Notes: generated from the sequence alone by a model not told the origin. Shown: positions 42,161 through 52,785, counted from the stretch's first letter. The stretch is DNA of 64,000 nt from Streptomyces zagrosensis (GCF_014203645.1 NZ_JACHJL010000003.1:1-64000); one strand, 5' to 3'. Program-made: numbers and translations.

Positions 42161-43183
42161 GTGGCCAAGGTGACGCGGGATGATGTAGCACGAGTTGCGG
42201 GGACGTCCACCGCGGTTGTCAGCTACGTCATCAACAACGGACCAAGGCCGGTTGCCCCGGCCACGCGCGAGCGGGTACTCGCCGCGATCAAGGAGCTCGG
42301 CTATCGGCCGGACCGGGTCGCGCAGGCGATGGCGTCGCGGCGCACGGACCTGATAGGGCTCATCCTGCCCGACGCCCGGCAGCCCTTCTTCGGCGAGATG
42401 GCCCACGCCGTCGAGCAGGCCGCGGCCGAGCGCGGAAAGATGGTCCTGGTCGGCAATTCCGACTACCTGGACGAGCGCGAGGTGCACTACCTCCGCGCCT
42501 TCCTCGGCATGCGGGTCTCCGGCCTGATCCTCATCAGCCAGGGCCTCAGCGAGAACGCGGCGGCCGAGATCGAGGCGTGGGACGCCCGCGTGGTGCTGAT
42601 GCACGAGCGGCCCGAGGCGATCGATGACGTGGCAGTGGTCCTTGATGACGTGGGCGGTGCCCAACTGGCCGTGCGCCACCTCCTGGAGCACGGCTATCCG
42701 TACGTGGCCTGCATCGGCGGTACGGAGGAAACTCCTCCGGTCGGCGACCCGGTCACTGACCACGTCGAGGGCTGGCGCCGGGCGATGCTCGAATCGGGCC
42801 GCTCCACCGAAGGGCGCCTCTTCCAGGCCCCGTACAACCGCTACGACGCGTACGAGGTGGCCCTGAAGCTGCTGGCGGGCCCGGACCGGCCGCCCGCGGT
42901 GTTCTGCTCGACCGACGACCAGGCCATCGGTGTCCTACGCGCCGCGCGCGAGCTGCGCATCGATGTGCCGCAGGACTTGGCCGTCGCCGGGTTCGACAAC
43001 GTGAAAGAGGCCGGGTTGACCGATCCGCCGCTCACCACGGTCGGCTCCGACCGGCCCGCGATGGCCCGCGCGGCGGTGGACCTGGTCCTGGACGACGGGC
43101 TGCGGGTGGCCGGCTCCCGGCGCGAACGGCTCAAGCAGTTTCCTTCGGCGCTGGTGGTACGGCGCTCCTGCGGCTGCGGCTAG
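42161..43183 (+). CDS. LacI-family transcriptional regulator
   Basis: 340 residues from GTG 42161. The LacI HTH with hinge ([56 protein letters not shown]) is followed by a periplasmic-binding-like sensor domain ([44 protein letters not shown]) and a C-terminal Cys-x-Cys (RRSCGCG). It follows glnR by 24 nt on the same strand. Effector unknown. Confidence 0.93.
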   Translation: MAKVTRDDVARVAGTSTAVVSYVINNGPRPVAPATRERVLAAIKELGYRPDRVAQAMASRRTDLIGLILPDARQPFFGEMAHAVEQAAAERGKMVLVGNSDYLDEREVHYLRAFLGMRVSGLILISQGLSENAAAEIEAWDARVVLMHERPEAIDDVAVVLDDVGGAQLAVRHLLEHGYPYVACIGGTEETPPVGDPVTDHVEGWRRAMLESGRSTEGRLFQAPYNRYDAYEVALKLLAGPDRPPAVFCSTDDQAIGVLRAARELRIDVPQDLAVAGFDNVKEAGLTDPPLTTVGSDRPAMARAAVDLVLDDGLRVAGSRRERLKQFPSALVVRRSCGCG

Positions 43184-43187
43184 GAAG

Positions 43188-43330
43188 CCGTTTCGGCGGG
43201 ATGGATGCCGTTTCGGCGGGGTGGACGATCCGTCTCGTAGGGGGTGGGCGGCCCGGCGGCTCGGTTCGGCGGGGCGGAAGCCGTTTCGGCGAGGTGGATG
43301 ATCCGTCTCGGTGGGGCGGGCGGCCCGGCG
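43188..43330. repeat. imperfect ~75-bp direct repeat downstream of the LacI gene
   Basis: GCCGTTTCGGCG-GGTGGA-GATCCGTCTCG followed by GGCGGCCCGGCGG occurs twice (about 43208-43260 and 43281-43332) with a partial copy before. No coding potential is evident. Confidence 0.6.
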
Positions 43331-43443
43331 GGCTGGCTCGCCGGGTTGGCTTGCCGGGGTTTTATGGCGGGCTTACGAGGTTCTGTTGGCCTTCTCAGGC
43401 CGTCCTCAGAAAGTTCTCATGATCGGGCCGCACAGTCATAGGT

Positions 43444-44760
43444 ATGACCGAGAACATCCGCCGCGACGGCGACCACGCAGGCTCCGCTCACTCAGCAGAC
43501 TCCGCTCACCTCGCCGCCCCCGCGGCGGAGCACACGGCGTCGTATGGAACGTCGGGAGCGCAGGCCCCGGCCGCCACGCCGCCTCCTGGTCGCACGCCCC
43601 CGCCGCCCGCGCCGCCGGTATGGCCCGCTGAAGCGGAGACCGGTGGATACGGCAGCCCGTCCGGCAGCACGCAGGACGGGCGGGGCGGAGATACGTACGG
43701 CGGCTCGTACGGTGGCGCGGATGGCGGCTCGTTCGGCGGTGCCTACAGTGGCGCGGGCGGCGGTTCGCACGGTGTCGGTACGGGGGGCTATGCGGCGTTC
43801 GGTGCGGATGCTCCGCCCCCGCCGCTTGGCGCCCACGCGGCTGGTGGGGCTGCTGATGGCCCCGCCCGTCCTCGGGGGCGTCGTACCGGGGTGCTGATCG
43901 CGGCGGTCGCGCTGGTGTCGGCCGTCGTGGCGGGCGCGACCGGTGCGCTGGTCGGCAGCCGGCACGACGGGGGCTCAAGCAGCACGTCATCGGCCTCGGT
44001 CGTGGCCGCCGGCGCCACATCGGGGGCGAGCGGTGATGTGTCCGCCGTCGCCAAGGCCGTCAGCCCCAGCATCGTGGAGATCGCGGCGACCACGGCCCAG
44101 GGGCAGTCGCTGGGCTCCGGCGTCATCATCTCCGGCGACGGCGACATCGTCACCAATAACCACGTGGTAGCCGGCTCCGATGCCATCACCGTGACCCTCA
44201 GCGACGGCACGCGCAAGAAGGCGTCGGTGGTCGGCACGGATGGCTCCAAGGACCTGGCCCTGATCAAGCTGGAAAACGCCAGTGGACTGCGCGCCGCCAA
44301 GCTCGGTGACTCCAGCGCGGTCAAGGTGGGCGACCAGGTCGTGGCCATCGGCTCGCCCGAAGGCCTGACGGGCACGGTCACCAGCGGCATCGTCTCCGCG
44401 CTCGACCGCGAGGTAACGGTCGCCAACGCAGACGAGCAGGAACAGCAGGGGCAGCAGCCGGGACCGCAGAGCGACGGCGGCTGGCCGTTCGAGTTCGAGG
44501 GCCGCGAGTACAACGGTGACGTGGGCTCCTCCAAGACGACGTACAAGGCCATCCAGACGGACGCCTCGCTCAACCACGGCAACTCCGGTGGCGCGCTTAT
44601 CAACATGCAGGGCGAGGTCATAGGCATCAACTCCTCCATCTCTTCGCCCGCTTCGGCGGCAGGTGGTTCCGGCGGCAGTGTCGGGCTCGGCTTTGCGATA
44701 CCCAGCGACACGGTGAAGAAGGACCTGGGTTCCCTGCGGGGCGGCGGCACGAACGCGTAG
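43444..44760 (+). CDS. membrane-anchored trypsin-like serine protease (HtrA/DegP type)
   Basis: 438 residues: a Pro/Gly/Ser-rich cytosolic N-terminus (~140), one membrane helix (RTGVLIAAVALVSAVVAGATGALVG), then an S1C protease domain with the catalytic triad in NNHVVAGSD (His), KDLALIKL (Asp) and GNSGGALIN (Ser). There is no PDZ domain after residue ~430, unlike classical HtrA. Likely extracytoplasmic quality-control protease. It lies upstream of the two-component system at 45.0 kb. Confidence 0.92.
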   Translation: MTENIRRDGDHAGSAHSADSAHLAAPAAEHTASYGTSGAQAPAATPPPGRTPPPPAPPVWPAEAETGGYGSPSGSTQDGRGGDTYGGSYGGADGGSFGGAYSGAGGGSHGVGTGGYAAFGADAPPPPLGAHAAGGAADGPARPRGRRTGVLIAAVALVSAVVAGATGALVGSRHDGGSSSTSSASVVAAGATSGASGDVSAVAKAVSPSIVEIAATTAQGQSLGSGVIISGDGDIVTNNHVVAGSDAITVTLSDGTRKKASVVGTDGSKDLALIKLENASGLRAAKLGDSSAVKVGDQVVAIGSPEGLTGTVTSGIVSALDREVTVANADEQEQQGQQPGPQSDGGWPFEFEGREYNGDVGSSKTTYKAIQTDASLNHGNSGGALINMQGEVIGINSSISSPASAAGGSGGSVGLGFAIPSDTVKKDLGSLRGGGTNA

Positions 44761-45000
44761 CGCCGCGCCGTGCCGCGGTGCGCATGGTGTGGTCGGTGGC
44801 GCCGCGGTGCCGACGGTGGTGGTGCGGACCGCGGCTCCGCGGTCGGGTGGCGGGCCCGTGGTGGCGACGGGGCCTGGTGGCGGCTCGTGCGACGCTGAGG
44901 GGCGGCTACGGGCTGGCCGAGGCCCGCCGCCCGTAACCTGCCCGTCACCTCGTAGGCCATGGCGCGCAGCCCGCGCCCGTACCCCTGAAGGAAAGCGCCG

Positions 45001-45759
45001 ATGAGTCCCGCCGAGCATGGTGAGCGTCCCGCCCGCATTCTGGTTGCCGATGACGAACCCGCTGTGCGGGAGGCGCTGCGGCGCAGCCTCATGTTCGAGG
45101 GGTACGAGGTCACCGAGGCCGTGGACGGCCTTGAGGCGCTGGAGAAGGCCGAGAGCTGCACGCCGGAGCTGATCGTGCTCGATGTGTTGATGCCCCGGAT
45201 GGACGGGCTGACGGCGGCCAGACGGCTGCGCGCCGCCCAGGTGACCGTGCCGATATTGATGCTGACGGCGCGCGACACCGTGGGCGACCGGGTCACCGGG
45301 CTTGACGCGGGCGCCGACGACTACCTGGTCAAGCCGTTTGAGCTGGACGAACTGCTCGCCCGCATCCGCGCGCTGCTGCGCCGCAGCGCGTACGCCACGG
45401 CTGGTGGCGGAGCCGAGCCGAGCGCGGGTCAACTCTTGGAGTTCGGCGATCTGCGCATGGACCTGACGACGCGCGAGGTCACCCGGGGTGGCCGTCGAGT
45501 GGAGTTGACCAGGACCGAATTCACGCTCCTGGAGCTGTTCCTCGCCCACCCCCGCCAGGTGCTCACTCGGGAGCAAATCCTCAAGGCGGTATGGGGTTTC
45601 GACTTCGAACCGTCGTCTAACTCGCTCGATGTGTACGTGATGTACCTGCGCCGCAAGACCGAGGCAGGTGGCGAGCAGCGGTTGGTGCACACGGTGCGAG
45701 GCGTCGGCTATGTGCTGCGGGCCAACGACCATGCGTATGAACGTGGAGCCGCCGAGTGA
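45001..45759 (+). CDS. OmpR-family response regulator
   Basis: 252 residues. Receiver domain with phosphoacceptor Asp in [13 protein letters not shown] and the conserved Lys in [15 protein letters not shown]; OmpR winged helix after ~150 ([33 protein letters not shown]). Its stop overlaps the kinase GTG by 3 nt, so they form a two-component pair. Located downstream of the HtrA-like protease, which suggests a cell-envelope stress role by inference only. Confidence 0.94.
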   Translation: MSPAEHGERPARILVADDEPAVREALRRSLMFEGYEVTEAVDGLEALEKAESCTPELIVLDVLMPRMDGLTAARRLRAAQVTVPILMLTARDTVGDRVTGLDAGADDYLVKPFELDELLARIRALLRRSAYATAGGGAEPSAGQLLEFGDLRMDLTTREVTRGGRRVELTRTEFTLLELFLAHPRQVLTREQILKAVWGFDFEPSSNSLDVYVMYLRRKTEAGGEQRLVHTVRGVGYVLRANDHAYERGAAE

Positions 45760-47444
45760 ACACCGCTGCCCCTCAGCCGAACGGCGACGGCGGCTCGCCC
45801 GCCTACCCGACCGGGCCGCCGGCCCCCGCGACCCCACCCGCTGGAATGGGCAGCACCGTCAGCACCGGCAGCCCCGCTGATACCGACAACTCCAGCAGCC
45901 CCACCGGAATCGAATGTCCCATTAGCCCCAGCAGCCCCAGCAGCTCCACTAGAACCGGCAGCACCGCGGCGCCGTTGGCCGGTGTCCGGCGCTCGTTGCG
46001 CTCGAAGCTGCCGCTGCGGTCCCGGCTCGCGCTGCTCACCGCCCTCGCGGTGGCCTTCGCCGTAGCCCTGTCCGCCGTGGCCTGCTGGGTGATCACACGG
46101 GAGCAATTGCGCGACGAACTCGACAAGTCGCTGCGGAACTACCGCGTCAACGTGCTGTACCTGCGCGACACGTTGCAGCAGTGTCCGCAGATCGAGACGG
46201 CGCCGAGCCGGGACGCCGGGCCCAGCGTGGCGTACGTACAGACCGTGAACGCCGACGCCGGCCGGTGCGTGGGCACGGGAGCCAAGCCGGTGCGGGTCAG
46301 CGACTCGGACGTCAACGTGGCACTCGGCCTGGAGAACGACGTGGTGCGCGATGGCCGCACCGATGGGGGCACGCCCGTACGGGTGCTCACCAAGTCCTAC
46401 GTCATAGGCGACAGCGTCTTCGCCGTCTCCCTGTCCCGGCCGCTGACCGAGACCGACAGCGCCCTTGACACCCTGGCCCTGGTGCTTGCCGTGGTCGCCG
46501 GCATCGGCGTGCTCGGCGCGGCGACCGCGGGACTCGCCGTCGCCCGGGCCGGGCTGCGCCCCGTGGACCGGCTCACTGGCGCGGTCGAACACATCGCCCG
46601 TACGGAAGACCTGGCCACCACCATCCCGGTAGAGGGCCGGGACGAGATCGCCCGACTGTCGCGGTCGTTCAACTCGATGACCGCCGCGCTCGCCTCGTCC
46701 CGCGACCGGCAACAGCAGCTCATCGCGGACGCCGGGCACGAGCTGCGCACTCCGCTCACCTCGCTGCGCATGAACGTCGAACTCCTCGTCCGCAGCGAGG
46801 AGACGGGCCGCGCGCTGCCGCCCGACGACCGCCGGGAACTGCTGGCCAGCGTCAAGGCGCAGATGACGGAGTTGGCTGCGCTCATCGGCGACCTCCAGGA
46901 ACTGTCCCGCCCCGACGCCCCGCCCGGCAGCGGCGCGCCCCGGATCGCGGCGCTGCACGAGGCGGCGAGCGCCGCGGTGGAGCGGGCCAGGCTCCGCGGC
47001 AAGGACCTGGCGATCACGGCCCGGCTGACCTCGTGGTACGTGCCCGCCGAGCCCTCCGCATTGGAGCGGGCCGTGATCAACCTGCTGGACAACGCGGTGA
47101 AGTTCAGCCCACCGGGCGGTGCCGTCGAGGTCACGCTCAGTGAAGGCGTCTTGACGGTACGGGATCATGGGCCTGGCATCCCGTCCGACGAACTCCCTCA
47201 TGTCTTCGACCGCTTCTGGCGCTCCCCCTCGGCCCGCAGCCTGCCGGGCTCGGGCCTTGGCCTGTCGATCGTGGCCCGCACGGTGCAGCGATCCGGTGGG
47301 GAGGTCAGCCTGCGGGCGGCCGATGGCGGCGGAACCGTCGCCGTCGTACGGCTTCCGGGAGCGCCGCACCCGCCGCCGGAAGCGGAGCCGTCGCAGGGCG
47401 GCCCGGCGGGCGGGGGGCCCGCGTTCCGCGCGCCCGAGCCGTGA
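45756..47444 (+). CDS. sensor histidine kinase
   Basis: 562 residues from GTG 45756. A Ser/Pro-rich N-terminal tail (~85 residues) precedes two membrane helices ([25 protein letters not shown] and [22 protein letters not shown]) flanking a ~110-residue extracellular domain, then HAMP, H-box [15 protein letters not shown]-box [14 protein letters not shown], and G-boxes RDHGPGIP and GSGLGLSIV. Partner of the overlapping response regulator. Signal unknown. Confidence 0.94.
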   Translation: MNTAAPQPNGDGGSPAYPTGPPAPATPPAGMGSTVSTGSPADTDNSSSPTGIECPISPSSPSSSTRTGSTAAPLAGVRRSLRSKLPLRSRLALLTALAVAFAVALSAVACWVITREQLRDELDKSLRNYRVNVLYLRDTLQQCPQIETAPSRDAGPSVAYVQTVNADAGRCVGTGAKPVRVSDSDVNVALGLENDVVRDGRTDGGTPVRVLTKSYVIGDSVFAVSLSRPLTETDSALDTLALVLAVVAGIGVLGAATAGLAVARAGLRPVDRLTGAVEHIARTEDLATTIPVEGRDEIARLSRSFNSMTAALASSRDRQQQLIADAGHELRTPLTSLRMNVELLVRSEETGRALPPDDRRELLASVKAQMTELAALIGDLQELSRPDAPPGSGAPRIAALHEAASAAVERARLRGKDLAITARLTSWYVPAEPSALERAVINLLDNAVKFSPPGGAVEVTLSEGVLTVRDHGPGIPSDELPHVFDRFWRSPSARSLPGSGLGLSIVARTVQRSGGEVSLRAADGGGTVAVVRLPGAPHPPPEAEPSQGGPAGGGPAFRAPEP

Positions 47445-47673
47445 TCGCTCACGCTAGCGGGGGCCGCTCTCGATGGTGACGCGACGGGCTGCTCCCCACG
47501 GTGCAGCGCAGCGCTAGCGGGGTGTGGGAGCGCGGGGAACCCGATCGCGGCATCCGGACAGGTACGAGGCGAGGGTGCCCACCGGCTTCCTCCCGGCCGT
47601 ACCTGTCACCGCGCTCATCGACGGATACGGGCGGCAACTCATCGCGAAAGGTCACACGTTGACGTTGCCTACC

Positions 47674-49110
47674 ATGGTTCATCGCGTACGCTCCGGGTTC
47701 GTTCTCGGAGCGGTACTGCTGGCCACCGCCACCGGGTCCGCCACCGCCACCGCTTCCCCGGCGCTCGCCACCGCCTCGTCCCCAACCCCGGCAATGGCCC
47801 AGGTTTCGGCTCAGGCCGACTCCCGCACTCAGGCTGGCCTTCGCACTCAGGCCGTCCCCCGTACCCAGGCCGTCCCCCGTACCCAGGCCGTCCCCCGTAC
47901 CCAGGGCGGGCCGCAGGTGGGCCCGCTGGCCGCGCTCGCCGGTGGTCCGTCCGCCGCAACCGTACGAGCCGCCGCGTGGCAGGAGACGCCGGTGGCCAAG
48001 GAGTGGGCCACCGGCATTGGCCTGGCGCGGCCCGACGCGCACACCACTTGGGTGTCAGGGATGCGCCTTCAGCCCCGTGGGAACTCCCTCACCTTCCTCC
48101 CCACCCTGTGGGAACGCGACGACCGCCAGGGCACGAGCTGGAAGGAGCGGCCCACCGCGCCCGCGCCCGCGCCGTACGACGGCCGATGGAACGATATCGA
48201 CGCCGCGTCAAGCAAGAACGCCGTCATGGTGGGGGACTACGCCGAAGACGAAAGCATCGGCGGCGTGCTGACCCAGCACTGGAATGGGCGGACGTGGAAG
48301 AACGCCGTTGCTCCGGTGCCGAAGGGCGCCTTTGGGGCCTGGTTGCTGTCCGCTGACGCCCGTACGGTGCGGGACGCCTGGGGCGTCGGCGGGGCCCAGG
48401 TTCCCACCGACGACCCGGACGACAGCCGAAACGTCGGGCTGATCGAACACTGGGACGGCAAGCGCTGGACGGCGGCGAAGCTGCCCGACGTGGGCGATGA
48501 GGAGGCCGGTTGGAGCTTCGACGATGTCACGGCTTTGGCCGCCGACGATGTGTGGGCAGTGGGATCGGCCTACAGCTCATCCGGCACGCGCCCGCTGCTG
48601 ATGCACTACGACGGCAGGAACTGGAGCGAGGTCAGCGGGCCCAGCCTCGGTAGCGTACGCGCCGGCCTGGAGACCGTGGCTGTCGGTGCACGCGGCCAGG
48701 TGTGGGCGGGCGGTAAGGCTCAGGCGGCGGACGGCACCGAGTCGGGACTGCTCCTGCGCTATGACGGAAAGAAGTGGTCGACAGCGGCCCTGCCCGCTGG
48801 CACGGGACCGGTAACGGAGCTCACTGTCAACCGGGGCAACCTCGTACTGCTGGTGGAGAAGGGCGAGGGGGCCATCGACGCCCTGCGCGGCGGGAAGGAC
48901 GGACGCTGGACATCGCTGGGTCTGCCGTCGTCACCTGGTGCTCCGCTCAGCGGCCTCAACATGCTGGCGTCCGGTAACACCATCGATGTGCTGGGCATCC
49001 GCCCGGAAGCGGTCGGCGGGACCTGGCGCCCGGTCACCCTGACCGCCACCGTGCCACCGGCATACGCCGCGCGCCCGCTTCGTGGTGTGTTCCGGGTGGG
49101 CCGACGATGA
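47674..49110 (+). CDS. secreted beta-propeller-like protein with RTQAVP repeats
   Basis: 478 residues from the ATG giving MVHRVRSGFVLGAVLLATATGSATATA, a typical signal peptide. A Thr/Gln/Ala-rich linker contains three exact RTQAVP repeats. After ~110 there are repeated blades with W-x-x-x-aromatic and VWAVG/WGVGG motifs (DAWGVGGAQ, DVWAVGSAYSS, QVWAGGKAQ), suggesting a propeller. No catalytic residues are recognised. No neighbour explains it. Confidence 0.8.
   Translation: MVHRVRSGFVLGAVLLATATGSATATASPALATASSPTPAMAQVSAQADSRTQAGLRTQAVPRTQAVPRTQAVPRTQGGPQVGPLAALAGGPSAATVRAAAWQETPVAKEWATGIGLARPDAHTTWVSGMRLQPRGNSLTFLPTLWERDDRQGTSWKERPTAPAPAPYDGRWNDIDAASSKNAVMVGDYAEDESIGGVLTQHWNGRTWKNAVAPVPKGAFGAWLLSADARTVRDAWGVGGAQVPTDDPDDSRNVGLIEHWDGKRWTAAKLPDVGDEEAGWSFDDVTALAADDVWAVGSAYSSSGTRPLLMHYDGRNWSEVSGPSLGSVRAGLETVAVGARGQVWAGGKAQAADGTESGLLLRYDGKKWSTAALPAGTGPVTELTVNRGNLVLLVEKGEGAIDALRGGKDGRWTSLGLPSSPGAPLSGLNMLASGNTIDVLGIRPEAVGGTWRPVTLTATVPPAYAARPLRGVFRVGRR
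47851..47904. repeat. three exact 18-bp direct repeats in the secreted protein gene
   Basis: The unit GCCGTCCCCCGTACCCAG occurs at 47851, 47869 and 47887 in frame, giving three copies of AVPRTQ. Confidence 0.9.
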
Positions 49111-49172
49111 AGGTACGCGGGGTAGGGATGGCTGCATCAGGCCCCCGCACGGCGGCCCCATCGGACGCGCGT

Positions 49173-49748
49173 TTACCGGGAGTACGGCGCTGAGCTGGCA
49201 TCCTTCCGACCCAACCCGGTCAGGCCCCGGCCGCGCAACAGCCCGTCAGCGGAGAGTGCGCCGGGCCCGGTGAAGACGAAGAGCAGGAAGCCCCAGCAGT
49301 AGATGGCCGCTTCCTCGCCGCCGTTTTGGATGGGCCACAGTCCGGTGGGCTGGTGCATGTCGAAGTAGCCGTAGGCCATCGACCCGGAGCAGATCAACGC
49401 CGCGATGCGAGTGCCGAGGCCCAGCATCAACAGCCCACCGCCGACGATTTGGATGGCTCCCGCTGGTCCCATGGGCCATTCGGTGAGCTCCGTTTTGCCC
49501 CCTGCTCCGCCGGGTGCCTCGGGGAGGTCGAAGAAGCCGGAGGCGCCGTGGCAGGCGAAGAGCAGCCCGAAGACGACGCGTGCGGCGGCGATGGCGTACG
49601 GGCCCATCGCGTCCCGGAGTTCGGCTGCCTGGCCCGCGATGCTGAAGCGGCCACTGCCCTGGCTGTGCCGGCCAAGGCGGTCGCGGCGAAAGAGCCGCGT
49701 GGTACCGGAGTCCTCCGGTGGGGTGGATAGCGAAGGGGGAGAGGACAT
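49173..49748 (-). CDS. DoxX-family membrane protein
   Basis: 191 residues from ATG 49748, preceded by AAGGAGG. After a ~45-residue Ser/Arg-rich cytosolic start there are four membrane helices in the DoxX arrangement (AARVVFGLLFACHGASGFFDLPE, GAIQIVGGGLLMLGLGTRIAALI, AAIYCWGFLLFVFTGPGALS). DoxX proteins take part in quinone/thiol redox or act as oxidoreductase partners; the role here is unknown. Confidence 0.9.
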   Translation of the reverse strand: MSSPPSLSTPPEDSGTTRLFRRDRLGRHSQGSGRFSIAGQAAELRDAMGPYAIAAARVVFGLLFACHGASGFFDLPEAPGGAGGKTELTEWPMGPAGAIQIVGGGLLMLGLGTRIAALICSGSMAYGYFDMHQPTGLWPIQNGGEEAAIYCWGFLLFVFTGPGALSADGLLRGRGLTGLGRKDASSAPYSR

Positions 49749-50224
49749 GACGAACCTCCTTGGAGTTCGGACGGTGTTCGGCTGCGCGAGTGGCCGAGTG
49801 ACACAGGGGGCCCGGCCACGAGTGAGACCGAACCGACTGGCCTCCACCCTCCTGGGACTCCGCTACACAGCGCGTCGTCCACCGGGCGGCTGCTGTCGTG
49901 CTTCGCAGGCAGTACGAAGGCGCGCGTAAACGGGTCCACGGGGCGCAGGCCCCGTGGGCCGCGTTCGCCGTGAGTGGTGCGGGAGCGGTGGCTGGCCAAC
50001 CGGTGGGGAAGCGGGCCGGCGCGTATGGGTCGTGCGGGTACACAGCGCCACTGGCGCCGCTTGGCGCCACTCCGCGACAACTTGGCGCCGAGAAATATTC
50101 TGCCCTCTTACGCGCCGTTGACCTGCAACAACAGGCGTATCTGCCACCTCGAAATCCACACCAGGCGCCATGTGGCGCCAGGTGGGGCTTGCCAATGGCG
50201 CCACCATGGCGCCATTATTGCGTC
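49749..50224. other. 476-bp intergenic region with a cluster of GGCGCC palindromes
   Basis: No supported gene. The right half contains seven GGCGCC hexamers between 50053 and 50214; four are full TGGCGCCA octamers at 50062, 50173, 50196 and 50207, the last ending 10 nt before the ATG at 50225. The local AT-rich piece GAAATATTC (50091-50099) may be a promoter region. Confidence 0.7.
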
Positions 50225-50761
50225 ATGGACCTCACGCCGTACGTCGAAACACTCCGCCGGGACCTGGCGGTGGCCGCTGCCGCCGGGGGTGACGAAGCCC
50301 GCGAACTCGCCGAGCGGTTGACCACGCCGCTGGAGTCGGCCGCCCGCCTGACCCTGCTCAATGTGCTGTCCGCGGCCATGGGCGAGATCACCCGTGACCT
50401 CGCCCCAGGATCGGTTGACGTACGACTGCGTGGCCTCGACCCCGACTTCGTGGTCGTGCTGCCGCAGCACGAGGGCCGCGCCGAGCCGCTCGACGCCCCG
50501 GCGCCCGCGCCGGCACCGACATCGGCACTGGCCCCGGCGCCTGCCGACACGGACGAAGGTGGCACCGCCCGCGTCAATTTGCGTCTGCCCACCCACCTCA
50601 AGACCCTCGCCGAAGAGGCTGCGGGCAACGAGGGCCTGTCGGTCAACGCATGGCTTGTGCGCGTCGTGTCTGCCGCGGTCAGCGCGGGCCCCGCCGCCGC
50701 TCCCCGCGCCCCCGAAAAAACCAGGGCCGGCGGCCAGGGCTTCACGGGCTGGGTGCGTTAA
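50225..50761 (+). CDS. HicB-like/RHH-domain regulator-type protein
   Basis: 178 residues. The N-terminal ~80 residues are helical (TPYVETLRRDLAVAAAAGGDEARELAERLTTPLESAARLTLLNVLSAAMGEITRDL), followed by a Pro/Ala linker and a ribbon-helix-helix of the HicB/Arc type (ARVNLRLPTHLKTLAEEAAGNEGLSVNAWLVRVVSAAV). No HicA toxin is nearby. In Streptomyces this gene type precedes DUF4097 and DrrAB-like genes, exactly as here. The upstream TGGCGCCA repeats are candidate autoregulatory operators. Confidence 0.82.
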   Translation: MDLTPYVETLRRDLAVAAAAGGDEARELAERLTTPLESAARLTLLNVLSAAMGEITRDLAPGSVDVRLRGLDPDFVVVLPQHEGRAEPLDAPAPAPAPTSALAPAPADTDEGGTARVNLRLPTHLKTLAEEAAGNEGLSVNAWLVRVVSAAVSAGPAAAPRAPEKTRAGGQGFTGWVR

Positions 50762-50850
50762 CCAGCCCCTGGAAACGCCTTCATCCACACCACGTCCCAC
50801 CAGCGGGGACGCCACGAACATTCATGAAGACCCACGAGGACGGGACAGCC

Positions 50851-51693
50851 ATGCCTTCTTTCGAGACTCCCCAGCCGATTTTGGTCAACGCTCACGTGGA
50901 CGCGGGATCTATTCGGTTCGTCGCGGCTGACCGCACCGACACCGTCGTGGACGTAGCTCCCCGCGACCCGAAGAAGGACCAGGACGTGCGGGCCGCCGAG
51001 CAGACCGACGTCACATACTCGGGCGGCAAGCTGCACATCAAGACGCCCAAGCCCAACCTTTTCGGGCGCACCGGCACCGCCGACATCACCGTCGAACTGC
51101 CCACTGCCTCCCGGGTGGAGGCGACCGGCGCGTGGGCCGAGGTGCGTGGTGACGGACGCCTCGGCGAGGTCCGCGTGAAGACCTCGTCGGGCGACGTCCG
51201 CTTCGACACAACCGGCCCGCTGCACCTGACCGCGTCCCACGGGTCCATCTCCGTGGACCGTATCGAGGGCTCCGCCGAGATCACCACCAGCTCCGGCAGC
51301 ATGCGTGTCGGCACGGTCACGGGCGACGCCGTCTTGAAGAACTCACACGGCACCACCAGCGTCAGCGACGCCACCGGCGACCTACGGGTCAGCGGCGCCA
51401 ACGGCGACATCATCATCGAGCGCGCCCGGGCCTCCGTCGCGGCCACCACCGCGCACGGCACGCTGCGTGTTGGTGAAGTCGCCCGCGGGACCGTCCGGTT
51501 GGAGACCTCCTACGGTGCCATCGACGTAGGCGTGCGCGAGGGGACCGCCGCCTGGCTCGACGTCAGTTCGGGCTTCGGGAGCGTACACAACTCGCTGGCC
51601 GCGTCCGATGGCCCGCAGAAGTCCGAGGACACCGTCGAGGTCCGCGCCCGTACGCGCTACGGAAACATCGACGTCCGCCGCGCCCGCGCCTGA
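50851..51693 (+). CDS. DUF4097 beta-helix-like protein
   Basis: 280 residues from ATG 50851 (GAGGACGGGAC upstream); an ATG at 50824 would add nine residues. The protein is a regular series of short beta-strand repeats with T/S-S-G-x-V/I and G-x-I motifs (TSSGDVRFDTTGPLHLTASHGSISVDRIEGSAEITTSSGSMRV), the DUF4097 adhesin-like fold. No signal peptide or membrane segment, so it is probably cytoplasmic. Member of the RHH/DUF4097/DrrA/DrrB cluster. Confidence 0.88.
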   Translation: MPSFETPQPILVNAHVDAGSIRFVAADRTDTVVDVAPRDPKKDQDVRAAEQTDVTYSGGKLHIKTPKPNLFGRTGTADITVELPTASRVEATGAWAEVRGDGRLGEVRVKTSSGDVRFDTTGPLHLTASHGSISVDRIEGSAEITTSSGSMRVGTVTGDAVLKNSHGTTSVSDATGDLRVSGANGDIIIERARASVAATTAHGTLRVGEVARGTVRLETSYGAIDVGVREGTAAWLDVSSGFGSVHNSLAASDGPQKSEDTVEVRARTRYGNIDVRRARA

Positions 51694-51738
51694 AAGCCCA
51701 CCTTCCACCCCAGTCCAGCCTTCGAACGGGAGGGCCCC

Positions 51739-52785
51739 ATGCCTTCATCTGTCATGCCCACGTCCAGTCTCGGCGCCGGCCAGGAGCCGCCCGTCGCCGT
51801 CTCCACCATCGGCCTGCGCAAGTCCTACGGCGACAAGCTCGTCCTCGACGGGATCGACCTGCGCATCCCGACTGGCACGGTCTTCGCACTGCTCGGCCCG
51901 AACGGCGCAGGCAAGACCACCGTCGTCAAGATCCTCTCCACCCTCATCACTGCCGACGCCGCCTCCGGCGACATCCGCGTCGGCGGCCACGACCTGGCCG
52001 CCGATCCGCAGGCCGTGCGCGCCGCGATCGGTGTCACCGGGCAGTTCTCCGCCGTCGATGGCCTGATCACCGGCGAGGAGAACATGCTCCTCATGGCGGA
52101 TCTGCACCACCTGTCCAAGCGCGAGGGCCGCCGCACCGCCGCCGAACTCCTGGAGCGGTTCGACCTGGTGGAGGCCGCATCAAGGCCCGCCTCCACCTAC
52201 TCCGGCGGCATGAAGCGCCGCCTGGACATCGCCATGACGCTGGTCGGCAACCCAAGGATCATCTTCCTGGACGAGCCGACCACCGGCCTCGACCCGCGCA
52301 GCCGCCACAACATGTGGCAAATTATCCGCGAGTTGGTCTCCGGCGGCGTCACCGTCTTCCTCACCACCCAGTACCTGGACGAGGCCGACGAACTCGCCGA
52401 CCGCATCGCAGTCCTCAACGACGGGAAGATCGCCGCCGAAGGGACCGCCGATGAGCTGAAGCGACTCATCCCGGGCGGACATATACGGCTGCGCTTCGAC
52501 GACCCGTCCGCGTACCAGTCCGCCGCCGTCGCCCTGCGCGAGGTGACCTTGACCCAAGCTCTCAGCGCCGCCCGACCAGGGGGCGCCTTCAACGACGACG
52601 CCCTGTCGCTACAGATACCAAGCGACGGCAGCCAGCGCGAGCTGCGCTCCATCCTCGACTGGCTGGACGCGGCCGGCATCGAGGCGGACGAGCTGACCGT
52701 GCATACCCCCGACCTTGACGATGTGTTCTTCGCCCTGACCGGCGACACCACCGTCCCCCACCAGTCCAAGGAGACCGTCCGATGA
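51739..52785 (+). CDS. DrrA-like ABC transporter ATPase
   Basis: 348 residues, slightly longer than DrrA. Walker A GPNGAGKTT, signature TYSGGMKRRLDIAMTL, Walker B IIFLDEPTTGLDPRSR and the H-loop TTQYLDEADEL all match the daunorubicin-resistance/ABC-2 exporter class; the C-terminal domain ends TPDLDDVFFALTG, another hallmark. Overlaps the permease by 4 nt. Substrate (drug or lipid) unknown. Confidence 0.95.
   Translation: MPSSVMPTSSLGAGQEPPVAVSTIGLRKSYGDKLVLDGIDLRIPTGTVFALLGPNGAGKTTVVKILSTLITADAASGDIRVGGHDLAADPQAVRAAIGVTGQFSAVDGLITGEENMLLMADLHHLSKREGRRTAAELLERFDLVEAASRPASTYSGGMKRRLDIAMTLVGNPRIIFLDEPTTGLDPRSRHNMWQIIRELVSGGVTVFLTTQYLDEADELADRIAVLNDGKIAAEGTADELKRLIPGGHIRLRFDDPSAYQSAAVALREVTLTQALSAARPGGAFNDDALSLQIPSDGSQRELRSILDWLDAAGIEADELTVHTPDLDDVFFALTGDTTVPHQSKETVR

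Noticed and set aside
43987..45837. 616-codon minus-strand frame
   Set aside because: Antisense to the HtrA-like protease and response regulator.
50225..50761. HicAB toxin-antitoxin system
   Set aside because: The RHH domain resembles HicB, but no HicA-like small toxin gene lies on either side.
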